This document shows, piece by piece, positions 23,962 to 32,118 of a DNA stretch of 61,427 bases. The position numbers and the translations under genes were made by a program. This stretch comes from Bacteroidales bacterium. Lineage in GTDB: Bacteria > Bacteroidota > Bacteroidia > Bacteroidales > VadinHA17. The notes under the pieces were generated by a model, which had not been told where the DNA came from, did not search any database, and saw nothing but the letters and a program-made list of their open reading frames with translations. The stretch covers positions 1-61,427 of the forward strand of contig WOYX01000005.1 in assembly GCA_011620595.1 (NCBI GenBank), in the 5' to 3' direction. Position 1 is the first letter of the stretch, and each line of letters opens with the position of its first letter.

Positions 23962-24147
23962 TTGCAATGTTTGGATATCAAAACAAGAGGTTTTCTTGTG
24001 GACGGGAGGTACATCTTCGAGATAGAGCCTCGAGTTAGACTTAAGGAGCGGATAACCGGGATTAAGAATGCCTTTGTGGTATCGGACGATATTGAGTACG
24101 GCTCCGGTAACCGGATTCCACTATTGATGTCCGGATTGATGTACTGA
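23962..24147 (+). pseudogene. C-terminal remnant of a DUF4143-type AAA ATPase
   Basis: The reading frame gives TRGFLVDGRYIFEIEPRVR, then KNAFVVSDDIEYGSGNRIP and LLMSGLMY. This aligns with the last 55 or so residues of the intact ATPase at 37111-38301 (DFLVDNRYIFEIGG, YMVLDNIETGSGREIPLWL, FGFLY). The ATPase core and DNA-binding part are missing. It is a relic of a second family member and should not be annotated as an independent gene. Confidence 0.7.
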
Positions 24148-24275
24148 CAGGCAGTGGGAATCTTTCGCAGGAGATTCTTACTGATTTCAATAAATTGCCT
24201 CATCTTTGTCTTTTGTCCGGCCACGCCGGGACTGTAGAGGCAGACATAGGAAAAAAATGATATACAGACAATCCG

Positions 24276-25358
24276 ATGAAGAATCCAATTCTGTTTGTGA
24301 TGGTTGTGCTAACTGCATTTCTTTCTTCGTGTAATATGGGGGAGAAGATGTTCATAGCATCCGGCTATTCCGGCGATGGCGCCGCCGATGTGCTGCTCTG
24401 CAGCCTGAGCGGCAACGGCAACATTGAGAAGATAGCAGAGGTCACCGTCGGGGATAATCCCTCATATTTTACATTCGGAAAGGGAGGACTGATTTACCTT
24501 GTCAATGAGGTCGACACCTTTGACATGAAAGCCGGAGGAGGAATCACCACCTTACGCTATGATAAGAAGAGCAACAGCCTCGAAAAAGTCAGTTCGATAA
24601 ACCAGGGAGGGGGAGGACCGTGCCACATTGAGGTTTCGGTTGATGGCAAATACCTGATCACAGCCAACTACGGCAGCGGCTCAGTCTCTGTGGTAAGACT
24701 GAACAGCGAGGGCATCCCCGAAAAGGTCACCGATGTTATCTTTTACGGTGAGAAGTCGCATCCCCACATGACCATTCATAACCCAAGGCTGCATACGTAT
24801 TATGTATCAGACCTTGGCCTCGACAGGGTGCATCAGCTTAAGCTCGATACCACCCTGGGACTGCTCATGAATGCAGACATTGCATACTTCAACTGTGAAC
24901 CCGGAAGTGGCCCCAGGCACATGGCAATAAACAAATCCTCTGCAAACCTCTATGTTATCAATGAGCTCAATTCCTCGGTGTCAGTATATAATATCCTCTC
25001 CGATACTGTGACTGCCAAACAGACTGTCAGCACTCTGCCTGAAGGTTACACTGAGAAAAGCTACAGTGCTGATTTACACCTCTCTCGCAGCGGGGAGAAT
25101 ATCTACGGATCAAACCGGGGTCATAACAGTATTGTGACCTTCAGGGTCGGGGCAGACGGTACACTGTCGGAGCCTTCTCACATCAGCTGCGGCGGCAACT
25201 GGCCGCGAAACTTTGCTGTGTCACCTTCTTGGAAATTCCTGTTAGTTGCAAACCAGAGGTCTGATCAAATATCAGTAGTATCTGCCGGCAGCAACTCTGA
25301 AGAAGCTGTCACAACGCTGCCGTTCAACGCCCCGGCCTGCGTGAAGTTTCTTAAATAG
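24276..25358 (+). CDS. Lactonase-family beta-propeller lipoprotein (6-phosphogluconolactonase-like)
   Basis: The 360-residue lipoprotein (lipobox FLSSC, Cys19) carries the lactonase-family propeller signatures: SYFTFGKGGLIYLVNE, GGGPCHIEVSVDGKYLITANYGSGS, KSHPHMTIHNPRLHTYYVSDLG, GSGPRHMAINKS and GNWPRNFAVSP. These match the YbhE/Pgl type of seven-bladed lactonase. The lipid anchor puts it in the envelope rather than in the cytosolic pentose phosphate pathway, so its true substrate may be another sugar lactone. It stands alone between the ATPase remnant and the DUF134 cluster. Confidence 0.85.
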   Translation: MKNPILFVMVVLTAFLSSCNMGEKMFIASGYSGDGAADVLLCSLSGNGNIEKIAEVTVGDNPSYFTFGKGGLIYLVNEVDTFDMKAGGGITTLRYDKKSNSLEKVSSINQGGGGPCHIEVSVDGKYLITANYGSGSVSVVRLNSEGIPEKVTDVIFYGEKSHPHMTIHNPRLHTYYVSDLGLDRVHQLKLDTTLGLLMNADIAYFNCEPGSGPRHMAINKSSANLYVINELNSSVSVYNILSDTVTAKQTVSTLPEGYTEKSYSADLHLSRSGENIYGSNRGHNSIVTFRVGADGTLSEPSHISCGGNWPRNFAVSPSWKFLLVANQRSDQISVVSAGSNSEEAVTTLPFNAPACVKFLK

Positions 25359-25476
25359 GTATTCAATACCGACAAATCGGGATCTCCGCATCGCTCCGAT
25401 ATTCGGTGCCACTAATTACTGAATACCGAATACATCCGGATAGGGCAAACAAATCAAGAATTATTTACAATAATCT

Positions 25477-25508
25477 TTTGAATTATGATCATATGTTCAT
25501 TATATTTG
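25477..25508 (+). promoter_or_regulatory. Bacteroidota-type promoter for the DUF134 / NifX-like cluster
   Basis: TTTG at 25477-25480 and TATATTTG at 25501-25508 are 20 bases apart, an exact fit to the TTTG / TAnnTTTG promoter of Bacteroidota. The DUF134 start codon follows 22 bases after the -7 box. Confidence 0.7.
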
Positions 25509-25529
25509 TAGCGAACAATTGATCAAAAA

Positions 25530-26114
25530 ATGTCACCGCGTCCAACACGATTAAGAAGAGTCAGCAACCCTCCGGTCATCTCGGGATTCCGGCCTTACGG
25601 CGGAGTGGCAAAGGAGGGACAGGCGCAGTCGGTCTTCCTGCACCTCGAGGAGTATGAAGTAATCAGGCTCTGCGATTATGAGAATTTCAACCATCATGAA
25701 GCTGCACGTGTGATGGATGTCTCGCGTCCCACGCTGACCCGCATATATGCAAAGGCGAGGGCGAAGATTGCTGATGCGCTGGTAACAGGCAAGCAGATCA
25801 TAATCGAAGGCGGCAAGGTTTACTTTGACAGCGAATGGTACAAATGCAACGGTTGCAATTGCTTGTTCAACCAACCTGAAAAGAGCGTCATGCCTGAAAA
25901 ATGTCCGTTATGCGGAAGCAGCGAGGTAGTCAATTATGTGCCTGTGGATGAGTCGACTCCGGTTACGCACCGTGCTCCTTCTGACATATGCTTTTGTCCT
26001 GCCTGCGGTTATGAGAAGGAGCATGAGCCGTCACAGCGATGCAAGGATGAGATATGCCCAGTGTGCAATAGCCGGCTCATGAGGAAGAACAACCTTCTTT
26101 TAAAAGATATTTAA
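25530..26114 (+). CDS. DUF134 protein with C-terminal zinc ribbons
   Basis: The 194-residue protein starts MSPRPTRLRRVSNPP and contains FRPYGGVAKEGQAQSVFLHLEEYEVIRLCDYE, split here as FRPYGG and LEEYEVIRLCDYE, then the helix-turn-helix VMDVSRPTLTRIYAKARAKIADAL. These are hallmarks of DUF134 (sigma-70 region 4-like). Beyond residue 105 lie four CxxC pairs (CNGC, CPLC, CPAC, CPVC), a double zinc ribbon or rubredoxin-like extension. Such proteins head clusters with NifX-like and MinD-ferredoxin genes and are presumed regulators of them. The promoter lies just upstream. Confidence 0.85.
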   Translation: MSPRPTRLRRVSNPPVISGFRPYGGVAKEGQAQSVFLHLEEYEVIRLCDYENFNHHEAARVMDVSRPTLTRIYAKARAKIADALVTGKQIIIEGGKVYFDSEWYKCNGCNCLFNQPEKSVMPEKCPLCGSSEVVNYVPVDESTPVTHRAPSDICFCPACGYEKEHEPSQRCKDEICPVCNSRLMRKNNLLLKDI

Positions 26115-26126
26115 ACATAAAAAGAT

Positions 26127-26444
26127 ATGAAAGTAGCAATAACAAGTACAGGGCAGAGTCTTGAGAGCACCCTCGACCAGCGGTTTGGCCGCAGTGCCTT
26201 TTTTGTCATCTACGATACGGAGACAGGCGGGGTGGAGATCCTGCCCAACCCGAACAAGGATGCCGAGGAAGGAGCCGGTCCGGCTTCAGTCCGTCTGGTG
26301 GCGTCAAAGGAAGTGAAGAAGATAATCTCCGGGGAATTCGGAGTGAAGATCAAGTCTCTTCTCGACAGCCTGCAAATCCAGATGGTTGTTTACAAGGAGC
26401 CGGAGAAAACGGTTCAGTCAGTAATTGATATGTTGAGCAAATAA
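26127..26444 (+). CDS. NifX/NifB-type dinitrogenase FeMo-cofactor-binding family protein
   Basis: The 105-residue single-domain protein has the family start (VAITSTGQSLESTLDQRFGRSAFFVIYD), then ILPNPNKDAEEGAGPASVRL, matching the Nif11/NifX-like fold PF02579. In nitrogenase systems this fold carries iron-sulfur or FeMo cofactor precursors. No nif genes are present here, so it more likely serves metal-cluster handling with the adjacent MinD-ferredoxin and Mrp ATPases. It lacks the usual His-rich or Cys metal motif in the middle. Confidence 0.85.
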   Translation: MKVAITSTGQSLESTLDQRFGRSAFFVIYDTETGGVEILPNPNKDAEEGAGPASVRLVASKEVKKIISGEFGVKIKSLLDSLQIQMVVYKEPEKTVQSVIDMLSK

Positions 26445-26462
26445 TTTTAAAAACGAAAAGTT

Positions 26463-26873
26463 ATGCCACGATCAGATCAGACAGGCCCTGAGGGCCAGGG
26501 CGCCATGACCGGCAGGAAAGCCGGACGATGCACCAACTTCGGCGCAGGAAAGGCAGGGAAGGGAAAAACTGATGGCAGCGAGAAGGATAAGAATGCCCTG
26601 GAACCCGAAACCGAAACCGGAGGAGCTGCAGGCCAGGGCCGCGGGCAGGGTCGCGGACAGGGCCGTGAACAAGGAGGCGGTCAGAGCAACGGACAGGGCG
26701 GAGGTCGTGGCCGGGGTCGGGGAGGTAGCCGGGGTCGTGGCCGGGGTCAGGGTACCGGCAGGAGCCAGGGAGGCGGACAAGACCGCGGTGCGGGCGGAGG
26801 CCAGGGCGGCAGAGGCGGAGCCGGATCAGGCGGAGGCAGAGGAAGAGGCGGCGGAAGAGGGGCCGGCAGATAG
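26463..26873 (+). CDS. DUF5320-like protein with an Arg-Gly-rich tail
   Basis: The start MPRSDQTGPEGQGAMTGR followed by KAGRCTNFG matches the N-terminal signature of DUF5320 proteins, small partners found in NifX/MinD clusters. The C-terminal two thirds (about residues 55-136) consist of GRGQG, GGGRGRG and similar Gly-Arg-Gln repeats and are predicted to be disordered and basic. The reading frame is chosen by the N-terminal signature and the cluster spacing (18 bases after the previous gene). The long overlapping minus-strand frames here are products of the repeat. Confidence 0.75.
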   Translation: MPRSDQTGPEGQGAMTGRKAGRCTNFGAGKAGKGKTDGSEKDKNALEPETETGGAAGQGRGQGRGQGREQGGGQSNGQGGGRGRGRGGSRGRGRGQGTGRSQGGGQDRGAGGGQGGRGGAGSGGGRGRGGGRGAGR

Positions 26874-26970
26874 AACCGGCGGCAACAGGGAACAGACCCG
26901 GAACTAATCCGTGAATCCGGCAGCCATTGTTTTGTAATTCATTCAAACATTCTAATAAAAGCATTTAAAC

Positions 26971-27309
26971 ATGAAAAAGCGTATAGCAATTCCCCTCGAA
27001 GGAGGGATACTTTGTTCACATTTTGGCCACTGCGAACAGTTCGCAATAGTAGATGCCGATGACAGGTCTATCACAGACGAAACACTCGTCACTTCCCCTC
27101 CACATGAACCAGGGCTGCTTCCGGCATGGCTGGCAGAAAAAGGTGTCACTGACGTGATCGCCGGCGGCATGGGACAGAGAGCCATTAGCATTTTTAACCA
27201 GCATTCTATAAACGTATTCGTCGGTGCTCCTGTGAAGAGTCCTGATGAACTTGCATCAGACCTCCTGAATGAGAGGCTGCAGGCGGGAGCAAACTTTTGT
27301 GACCATTAG
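26971..27309 (+). CDS. Second NifX/NifB-type family protein
   Basis: The 112-residue protein has IAIPLEGGILCSHFGHCEQFAIVD near the start (split as LCSHFGHCEQF), then SPPHEPGLLPAWLAEKGV and GGMGQRAISIF, the typical features of the PF02579 family members paired with MinD-ferredoxin ATPases. It retains Cys and His residues (CSHFGHC) suited to metal binding, unlike the family member at 26127. It forms an operon with the CGGC protein 10 bases downstream. Confidence 0.88.
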   Translation: MKKRIAIPLEGGILCSHFGHCEQFAIVDADDRSITDETLVTSPPHEPGLLPAWLAEKGVTDVIAGGMGQRAISIFNQHSINVFVGAPVKSPDELASDLLNERLQAGANFCDH

Positions 27310-27318
27310 ACTACCGCT

Positions 27319-27762
27319 ATGGAAAAGAAGAGGATTGGGATCATCATATGCGACAGGTATCATACCTGCGCCGGCGGCAAGTGCTTCAGGTCCGTACGCA
27401 ACCACGAGGGTGCTTTCGATAGGTATAAGGATCAGGATATAGAGGTGGCAGCCTTCACAACATGTGGAGGGTGCCCGGGAGGAAACGTTGAATATACCCC
27501 GGAGGAGATGATAAAAAACGGTGTGAGTGTAATTCACCTGGCAACAGGGCTGGTAGTGGGCTATCCGCCCTGCCCCAGGCTCGACTACTTCACCAGGTTC
27601 ATTCCTGAGAAGTATGGCATTGAGGTGGTTGTCGGAACGCATCCAATACCCCAGAAATATTACACTACACACATGAACCTCGGCACCTGGAAAGGGGCTG
27701 CCATGCAACGGTTCATCAAACCCACGCTGGCCGACGAGAAGACGAGGCTGGCCTACGATTAG
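27319..27762 (+). CDS. CGGC-domain protein
   Basis: The 147-residue protein contains RYHTCAGGKCFRSVRN near the start and AAFTTCGGCPGGNVEYTPEEM in the middle, including the CGGC motif that names the family (PF08821), and a late GYPPCPRLDYF. The ordered Cys residues suggest metal or redox binding. Its function is unknown. It sits in the usual context between a NifX-like protein and a MinD-ferredoxin ATPase, 11 bases before the next gene. Confidence 0.85.
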   Translation: MEKKRIGIIICDRYHTCAGGKCFRSVRNHEGAFDRYKDQDIEVAAFTTCGGCPGGNVEYTPEEMIKNGVSVIHLATGLVVGYPPCPRLDYFTRFIPEKYGIEVVVGTHPIPQKYYTTHMNLGTWKGAAMQRFIKPTLADEKTRLAYD

Positions 27763-27773
27763 TAACTGCACTC

Positions 27774-28874
27774 ATGAAGATAGCTGTTGCGAGCGGCAAA
27801 GGGGGAACAGGAAAAACCTTTGTCGCTACAAATCTTTTTAACGTATTGTCAGGCCGTGGTGAAAAAGTCACCCTGGTCGACTGTGATGCAGAGGCGCCTG
27901 ATGACCTGCTCTTTTTTGAAGCTACGAAAAAAAATGAGTTTGAGGTAACACACCAGGTCCCGGTCATCAACAAGGATGCCTGCACCTGGTGCGGACGTTG
28001 CAGCAGCTGGTGCAACTATAACGCGATTTTCTACGTGCCCACGGCTAAAGTAATCGAGGTGATAGAGAACCTATGCCACGGCTGCGGGGCATGCTGCTTC
28101 GCATGCAACACCGGTGCAATAACGGAAAAACCGGTGGTGCTGGGAATGGTAAGCTCCCACATGACTGACAGGGGCTATGCGCTGGTCGAATCGCGCCTGC
28201 GTGTCAATGAGATGTCTCCTGTCAGAGTTATCAAAGCCGCAATTAAGGAGGCCGGTGATGAGGGGGTTGTTTTACTTGATTCACCTCCGGGGACTTCATG
28301 TCCCTTCATACAGACAGTTGACAAGGCTGATTATGTTTTGCTCGTGACGGAACCTACTCCCTTCGGACTGAGCGATCTCAGGCAGAGTGTTGAGACCCTG
28401 AAGACCATGAACAAGAAGTGCGGTGTGATCATAAACCGCGCTGATATCGGAGACAACGGAGTGAGGGACTATCTTGGGGAGGAGCAGATACCGCTGCTGG
28501 CAGAAATTAATTATGACACTGCTATTGCGCGAAGCTATTCCGAGGGCAGACTTATAACAGAAAAGGACGACAAATTGGCCGGTTTCTTTGCCGGCCTTGC
28601 GGACCTGAAGAGAGTTCACGAGGTGGCCCGGAAATTCACATCCGAAGTAGGGGTGATAATCAACAAATATGATCTTAATGAAGGCATGGCAGACAGGATA
28701 GAGGGCTGGTGTGCAGCACAGGGAAGCACTTTGCTTGGCCGCCTGCCCTTTGACAGGAAGGTCACCGAAGCTATGGTGGCAAGCAGGAGCGTTGTCGAGA
28801 TGCACCCTGATATTGAGATCAGCAAAACGATAAAAGAAATCTGGAATAATTTAATGGTAAATGGAAAAGAGTAA
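27774..28874 (+). CDS. MinD-type ATPase with inserted ferredoxin domain and a second partial MinD C-terminus
   Basis: The 366-residue protein has a deviant Walker A (ASGKGGTGKTF, residues 7-16), then two 4Fe-4S motifs, CTWCGRCSSWC (70-80) and CHGCGACCFAC (101-111), and LLDSPPGTSCP (167-176). Residues 216-261 (CGVIINRADIGDN to GRLI) are followed by a second, diverged version at 292-341 (VGVIINKYDLNEG to SRSVV). Related ATPases are usually near 285 residues and are encoded as two tandem genes. The extra part therefore looks like the C-terminus of the second gene fused on after a deletion. It overlaps mrp by 14 bases. Confidence 0.85.
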   Translation: MKIAVASGKGGTGKTFVATNLFNVLSGRGEKVTLVDCDAEAPDDLLFFEATKKNEFEVTHQVPVINKDACTWCGRCSSWCNYNAIFYVPTAKVIEVIENLCHGCGACCFACNTGAITEKPVVLGMVSSHMTDRGYALVESRLRVNEMSPVRVIKAAIKEAGDEGVVLLDSPPGTSCPFIQTVDKADYVLLVTEPTPFGLSDLRQSVETLKTMNKKCGVIINRADIGDNGVRDYLGEEQIPLLAEINYDTAIARSYSEGRLITEKDDKLAGFFAGLADLKRVHEVARKFTSEVGVIINKYDLNEGMADRIEGWCAAQGSTLLGRLPFDRKVTEAMVASRSVVEMHPDIEISKTIKEIWNNLMVNGKE

Positions 28875-29682
28875 ACTTTTTGAGAAGATACCGATGGAAG
28901 GTGTCAAAAACATTATCGTGGTGGCTTCAGGAAAAGGGGGAGTAGGTAAGTCAACAATTGCCGCCAACCTTGCCATAGCCCTTGCACGCAACGGTATGAA
29001 CACGGCCCTGGTCGATGCCGATATCTTCGGGCCTTCGATACCGACCATGTTCGGGCTGGAAGATGCCCGTCCCGAAGTGAAATCCATTGACGGGAAAGAT
29101 TTAATCTTCCCGATAGACAAGTTCGGGATAAAAATCATATCCATTGGCTTTTTCATCGACCGCAGCCAGTCGCTTATCTGGCGCGGACCGATGGCATCAA
29201 ACGCCGTAAAGCAGCTCTTTGAGGATACCCAATGGGGAGAGGTAGACTATATGATAATCGATTTCCCTCCGGGGACCAGTGACATCCAGCTGACTACGGT
29301 ACAGAAGCTGAATCTTGCCGGCGCCATCATTGTGACGACTCCCCAGGAGATAGCATTGAATGACGCCCGCAAGGCATCCTCGATGTTTCTGAATCCTGAC
29401 CTGAAAGTTCCCATCCTGGGGGTTGTTGAGAATATGTCGTGGTTTAGCCCCGCTGCCCACCCTGAAGAGCATTACTACCTGTTCGGCAAGGGAGGAGGAA
29501 TAAAACTGGCCAAAGAGTTCAATACAAAACTGCTCTGCCAGATACCGCTGGTGATGGAAATGGGAGAAGCTGCCGATGCGGGCCGCAATGTCTTCCAGCA
29601 GACCAATAAAGCTGCGGTAGAGGCTTTTGAAGCCCTTGCCGGCCAGGTCATCCAGGCGACAGAGACGATTGTAAGCAGGTGA
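28861..29682 (+). CDS. mrp: Mrp/NBP35-family Fe-S cluster carrier ATPase
   Basis: The 273-residue P-loop ATPase has VASGKGGVGKSTIAANLA (Walker A near residues 21-28), DADIFGPSIPTMFG, IIDFPPGTSDIQL (Walker B) and VVENMSWF. The usual Cys pair after NMSWF is absent here and is replaced by SPAAHPEEHYYLFGKGGG, a form I recall as frequent in Bacteroidota. Mrp proteins load Fe-S clusters into apo-proteins. It ends the cluster that starts with DUF134, and a bidirectional terminator lies downstream at 29816. Confidence 0.88.
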   Translation: MEKSKLFEKIPMEGVKNIIVVASGKGGVGKSTIAANLAIALARNGMNTALVDADIFGPSIPTMFGLEDARPEVKSIDGKDLIFPIDKFGIKIISIGFFIDRSQSLIWRGPMASNAVKQLFEDTQWGEVDYMIIDFPPGTSDIQLTTVQKLNLAGAIIVTTPQEIALNDARKASSMFLNPDLKVPILGVVENMSWFSPAAHPEEHYYLFGKGGGIKLAKEFNTKLLCQIPLVMEMGEAADAGRNVFQQTNKAAVEAFEALAGQVIQATETIVSR

Positions 29683-29815
29683 GGATGCCAAACGGGTTGC
29701 AATACCATATGCTATCCGAGTGATCTGATTGTATTTAAATCACTGGACTACAATACATTATGGCCTACGGCCAATTTCTCAATATTCCTCTCCTGCAGTC
29801 TGGCTGCTTCGCGCT

Positions 29816-29840
29816 AAAATGATCCACCGGGTCATTTTTT
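29816..29840. terminator. Bidirectional terminator between mrp and the S9 peptidase gene
   Basis: AAAATGATCC (29816-29825) pairs with GGGTCATTTT (29829-29838), with one wobble, and is flanked by A and T runs so that it can work in both directions. It separates two converging genes. A close relative lies at 43688, followed by the same sequence CGCTCG and CCCTCTACT. Confidence 0.7.
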
Positions 29841-29867
29841 AACGCTCGCCCCTCTACTGCCTTATAA

Positions 29868-31928
29868 TCACTTCAAATAGGTATCCAGGAACTCGAAGAA
29901 CTCCTTCTGCCAGATGACGGCGTTCTGCGGTTTGGTGACCCAGTGGCCCTCATTCTCGAAGAAGAGCAGTCTGCTGGGCACACCGCGCAGTTGTGCCGAG
30001 TTAAAGGCCTCGAGACTCTGGCTGTAAGGTATCCGGAAATCGTTTGCCCCGGTGATGATCAGAATGGGGGTATCCCACTTGTCGACCATTGTATGCGGTG
30101 AGAACTTGTTGTATCCCGGAGGCTGTGGCTTGTCCCAGGGTGCTCCCTGGTAATCCTTGTTCGGGTACCAGTACTCCTCTGTCGAACCGTATTCGGCTAT
30201 TGTATTGTAAACACCACAATGTGACACGAATGCCTTGAACCGCTTGTTGTGAATCCCGGCAAGGTAGAACACAGAGTACCCTCCGTAGCTGGCTCCCACG
30301 GCACCGAGACGATCCGAGTCGACGAACGGCTCCTTCGCCATGGCGTCAATGGCGTCAAGGTAATCCTGAATGTTACGGCCGCCGTAATCACCCGAGATCT
30401 GTTCGCGCCAGTAACTTCCGAAGCCCGAGTTGCCACGCCGGTTGACGGCAACCACAATATAGCCGTTGGCTGCCATCATCTGGTAGTTCCAGCGGTAGCT
30501 CCAGCTCTGCCCGAGGGGTCCCTGCGGCCCGCCCTTGCAGTAAAGCAACGCCGGGTATTTCTTCGAAGGGTCAAAGTCGGGCGGATAGATGATCCAGTTC
30601 TGCAGGTCCTTACCGTCGCTGGTTCTGATGTACTTCTCCTCGGTCTTGCCCATCTTTATGCTCTCATAGATGTGGCCGTTGACATCGGTTATCATGTTGA
30701 ACTGCCCGGTTAACATATCAACGGCAGCCACTTCGGTGGGTCTCGACATTGACATCATGCCTGTGACAAGCACCCCATTATGCAGCTGCAGCGGCCCCAT
30801 GTCATAGTCTCCCTTCGTTACGCTGGTGATGCTGCCTGATGCGAGTGATATTTTGAATATCGGCTGTGTGCCGCGGTAGGGACTGGTGAACCAGATCTCA
30901 CCGGTGCTGTTCCACTGAATGTTGCCGACGTTGTAGTCCCAGCCCTCCGAGACCCATTTGCGCTCGCCGGAAGCAATATTGTAAACGAACATTCTTTCGA
31001 GGTCTGATTCATAACCGTCCTCCTCCATGCTCGAATAGGCTATCATGGCTCCGTCGGGTGAGAAGACCGGCGTCCTGTCGTAACCCATGTTTCCTTCAGT
31101 GATATTTTTCTCCTCACCGGTGGATACTTCGTAGAGGTAGATGTCAGTATTCGTGCTGAGCGTATAGGCCTTTCCCGTCAGCTTCTTGCAGGCATAAGCG
31201 ATATATTTCCCATCAGGACTCCACGCGATGTCAGCTTCGTCGAACCAGGGAGCATCGGGTGCATCAAAACGCTGTCCCTCCATTATGTCCTTCTCGTTGC
31301 TTATGGACGAACCGTCAAACGAGGCCGTGAAGATATGGCTGTAGGAGTAGTCATGCCAGTAGTCCCAGTGCCTGTACATCAGGTCATCAATGATCCTGAC
31401 CTTTGCTTTGGGGAGATCATATTTCTCATTTGCCGTCTGGTCGAGCTTCACGCGGCGGGTGAAGTATACCATATCGCCTGCCGGTGAGAATGAGAGTATC
31501 TCAAAATCCTGCAGGCCGGTTATCTCCTGTTTTGCTGTGCCGTCAGGCTTCATGGTCATGACTTTACCTCCTTCCAGATATGCTATTTTGGCTCCGTTGT
31601 CTATCCACTGCGGACCTGCCCCTCCAACGGTTGTCATCTGCACTGCACTCCCTCCGGCTGAGGGCACTGACCAGATGTTGGTCATTCGTGCTTCGGTGGC
31701 AAGATCATAGTGTGTAACTGTGTATAGTACCGTCGATCCGTCGGGAGAGAGTGCTATTGAACCCACGCGTCCGTACTTCCAGAGGATCTCGGGGGTGAGC
31801 ACACCGCCGGCCTTCTCGGCTTCGGTGAGTGACACATCGATAGTGCTCACGGCTGGTTTGTCTGTCTTCTTGCATGCAGCAGTGAAGAGCAGGACCAGGG
31901 CAATGAAAATGATGGATAATTTCTTCAT
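29868..31928 (-). CDS. S9-family prolyl oligopeptidase-type peptidase, lipoprotein
   Basis: The 686-residue protein has a lipoprotein signal (LLFTAAC), an N-terminal propeller with repeated LSPDGS and FSPDGAM motifs, and a C-terminal alpha/beta hydrolase domain. The catalytic Ser lies in GAVGASYGGYSVF (near residue 546), the Asp in LIITGANDFRIP (near 630) and the His in ENEGHWVTKP (near 662). It likely cleaves oligopeptides, often after Pro or as an acylaminoacyl or dipeptidyl peptidase, in the periplasm. It is a single-gene unit converging on mrp. Confidence 0.9.
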   Translation of the reverse strand: MKKLSIIFIALVLLFTAACKKTDKPAVSTIDVSLTEAEKAGGVLTPEILWKYGRVGSIALSPDGSTVLYTVTHYDLATEARMTNIWSVPSAGGSAVQMTTVGGAGPQWIDNGAKIAYLEGGKVMTMKPDGTAKQEITGLQDFEILSFSPAGDMVYFTRRVKLDQTANEKYDLPKAKVRIIDDLMYRHWDYWHDYSYSHIFTASFDGSSISNEKDIMEGQRFDAPDAPWFDEADIAWSPDGKYIAYACKKLTGKAYTLSTNTDIYLYEVSTGEEKNITEGNMGYDRTPVFSPDGAMIAYSSMEEDGYESDLERMFVYNIASGERKWVSEGWDYNVGNIQWNSTGEIWFTSPYRGTQPIFKISLASGSITSVTKGDYDMGPLQLHNGVLVTGMMSMSRPTEVAAVDMLTGQFNMITDVNGHIYESIKMGKTEEKYIRTSDGKDLQNWIIYPPDFDPSKKYPALLYCKGGPQGPLGQSWSYRWNYQMMAANGYIVVAVNRRGNSGFGSYWREQISGDYGGRNIQDYLDAIDAMAKEPFVDSDRLGAVGASYGGYSVFYLAGIHNKRFKAFVSHCGVYNTIAEYGSTEEYWYPNKDYQGAPWDKPQPPGYNKFSPHTMVDKWDTPILIITGANDFRIPYSQSLEAFNSAQLRGVPSRLLFFENEGHWVTKPQNAVIWQKEFFEFLDTYLK

Positions 31929-32118
31929 GGTATCAGGTATCTTAACAGGTTTGTAATTGGCTCTTGTCCAAAAGTAGAAAATAATATGCAGCCATGAACC
32001 AATAGCACCGGCAAAATGTCATGCCTCCTGATGGCATATTTTTTGATTCTTCCGGACGGAAGATGTTTGTTGAAATCAGCTGTTATATGTTGGCTACGTA
32101 GCTTAAAATGTTGCAGTT

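Noticed and set aside
26472..26964. Long minus-strand and shifted frames over the DUF5320-like gene
   Set aside because: They are by-products of GC-rich repeats; the plus-strand frame has the family N-terminus and fits the operon spacing.
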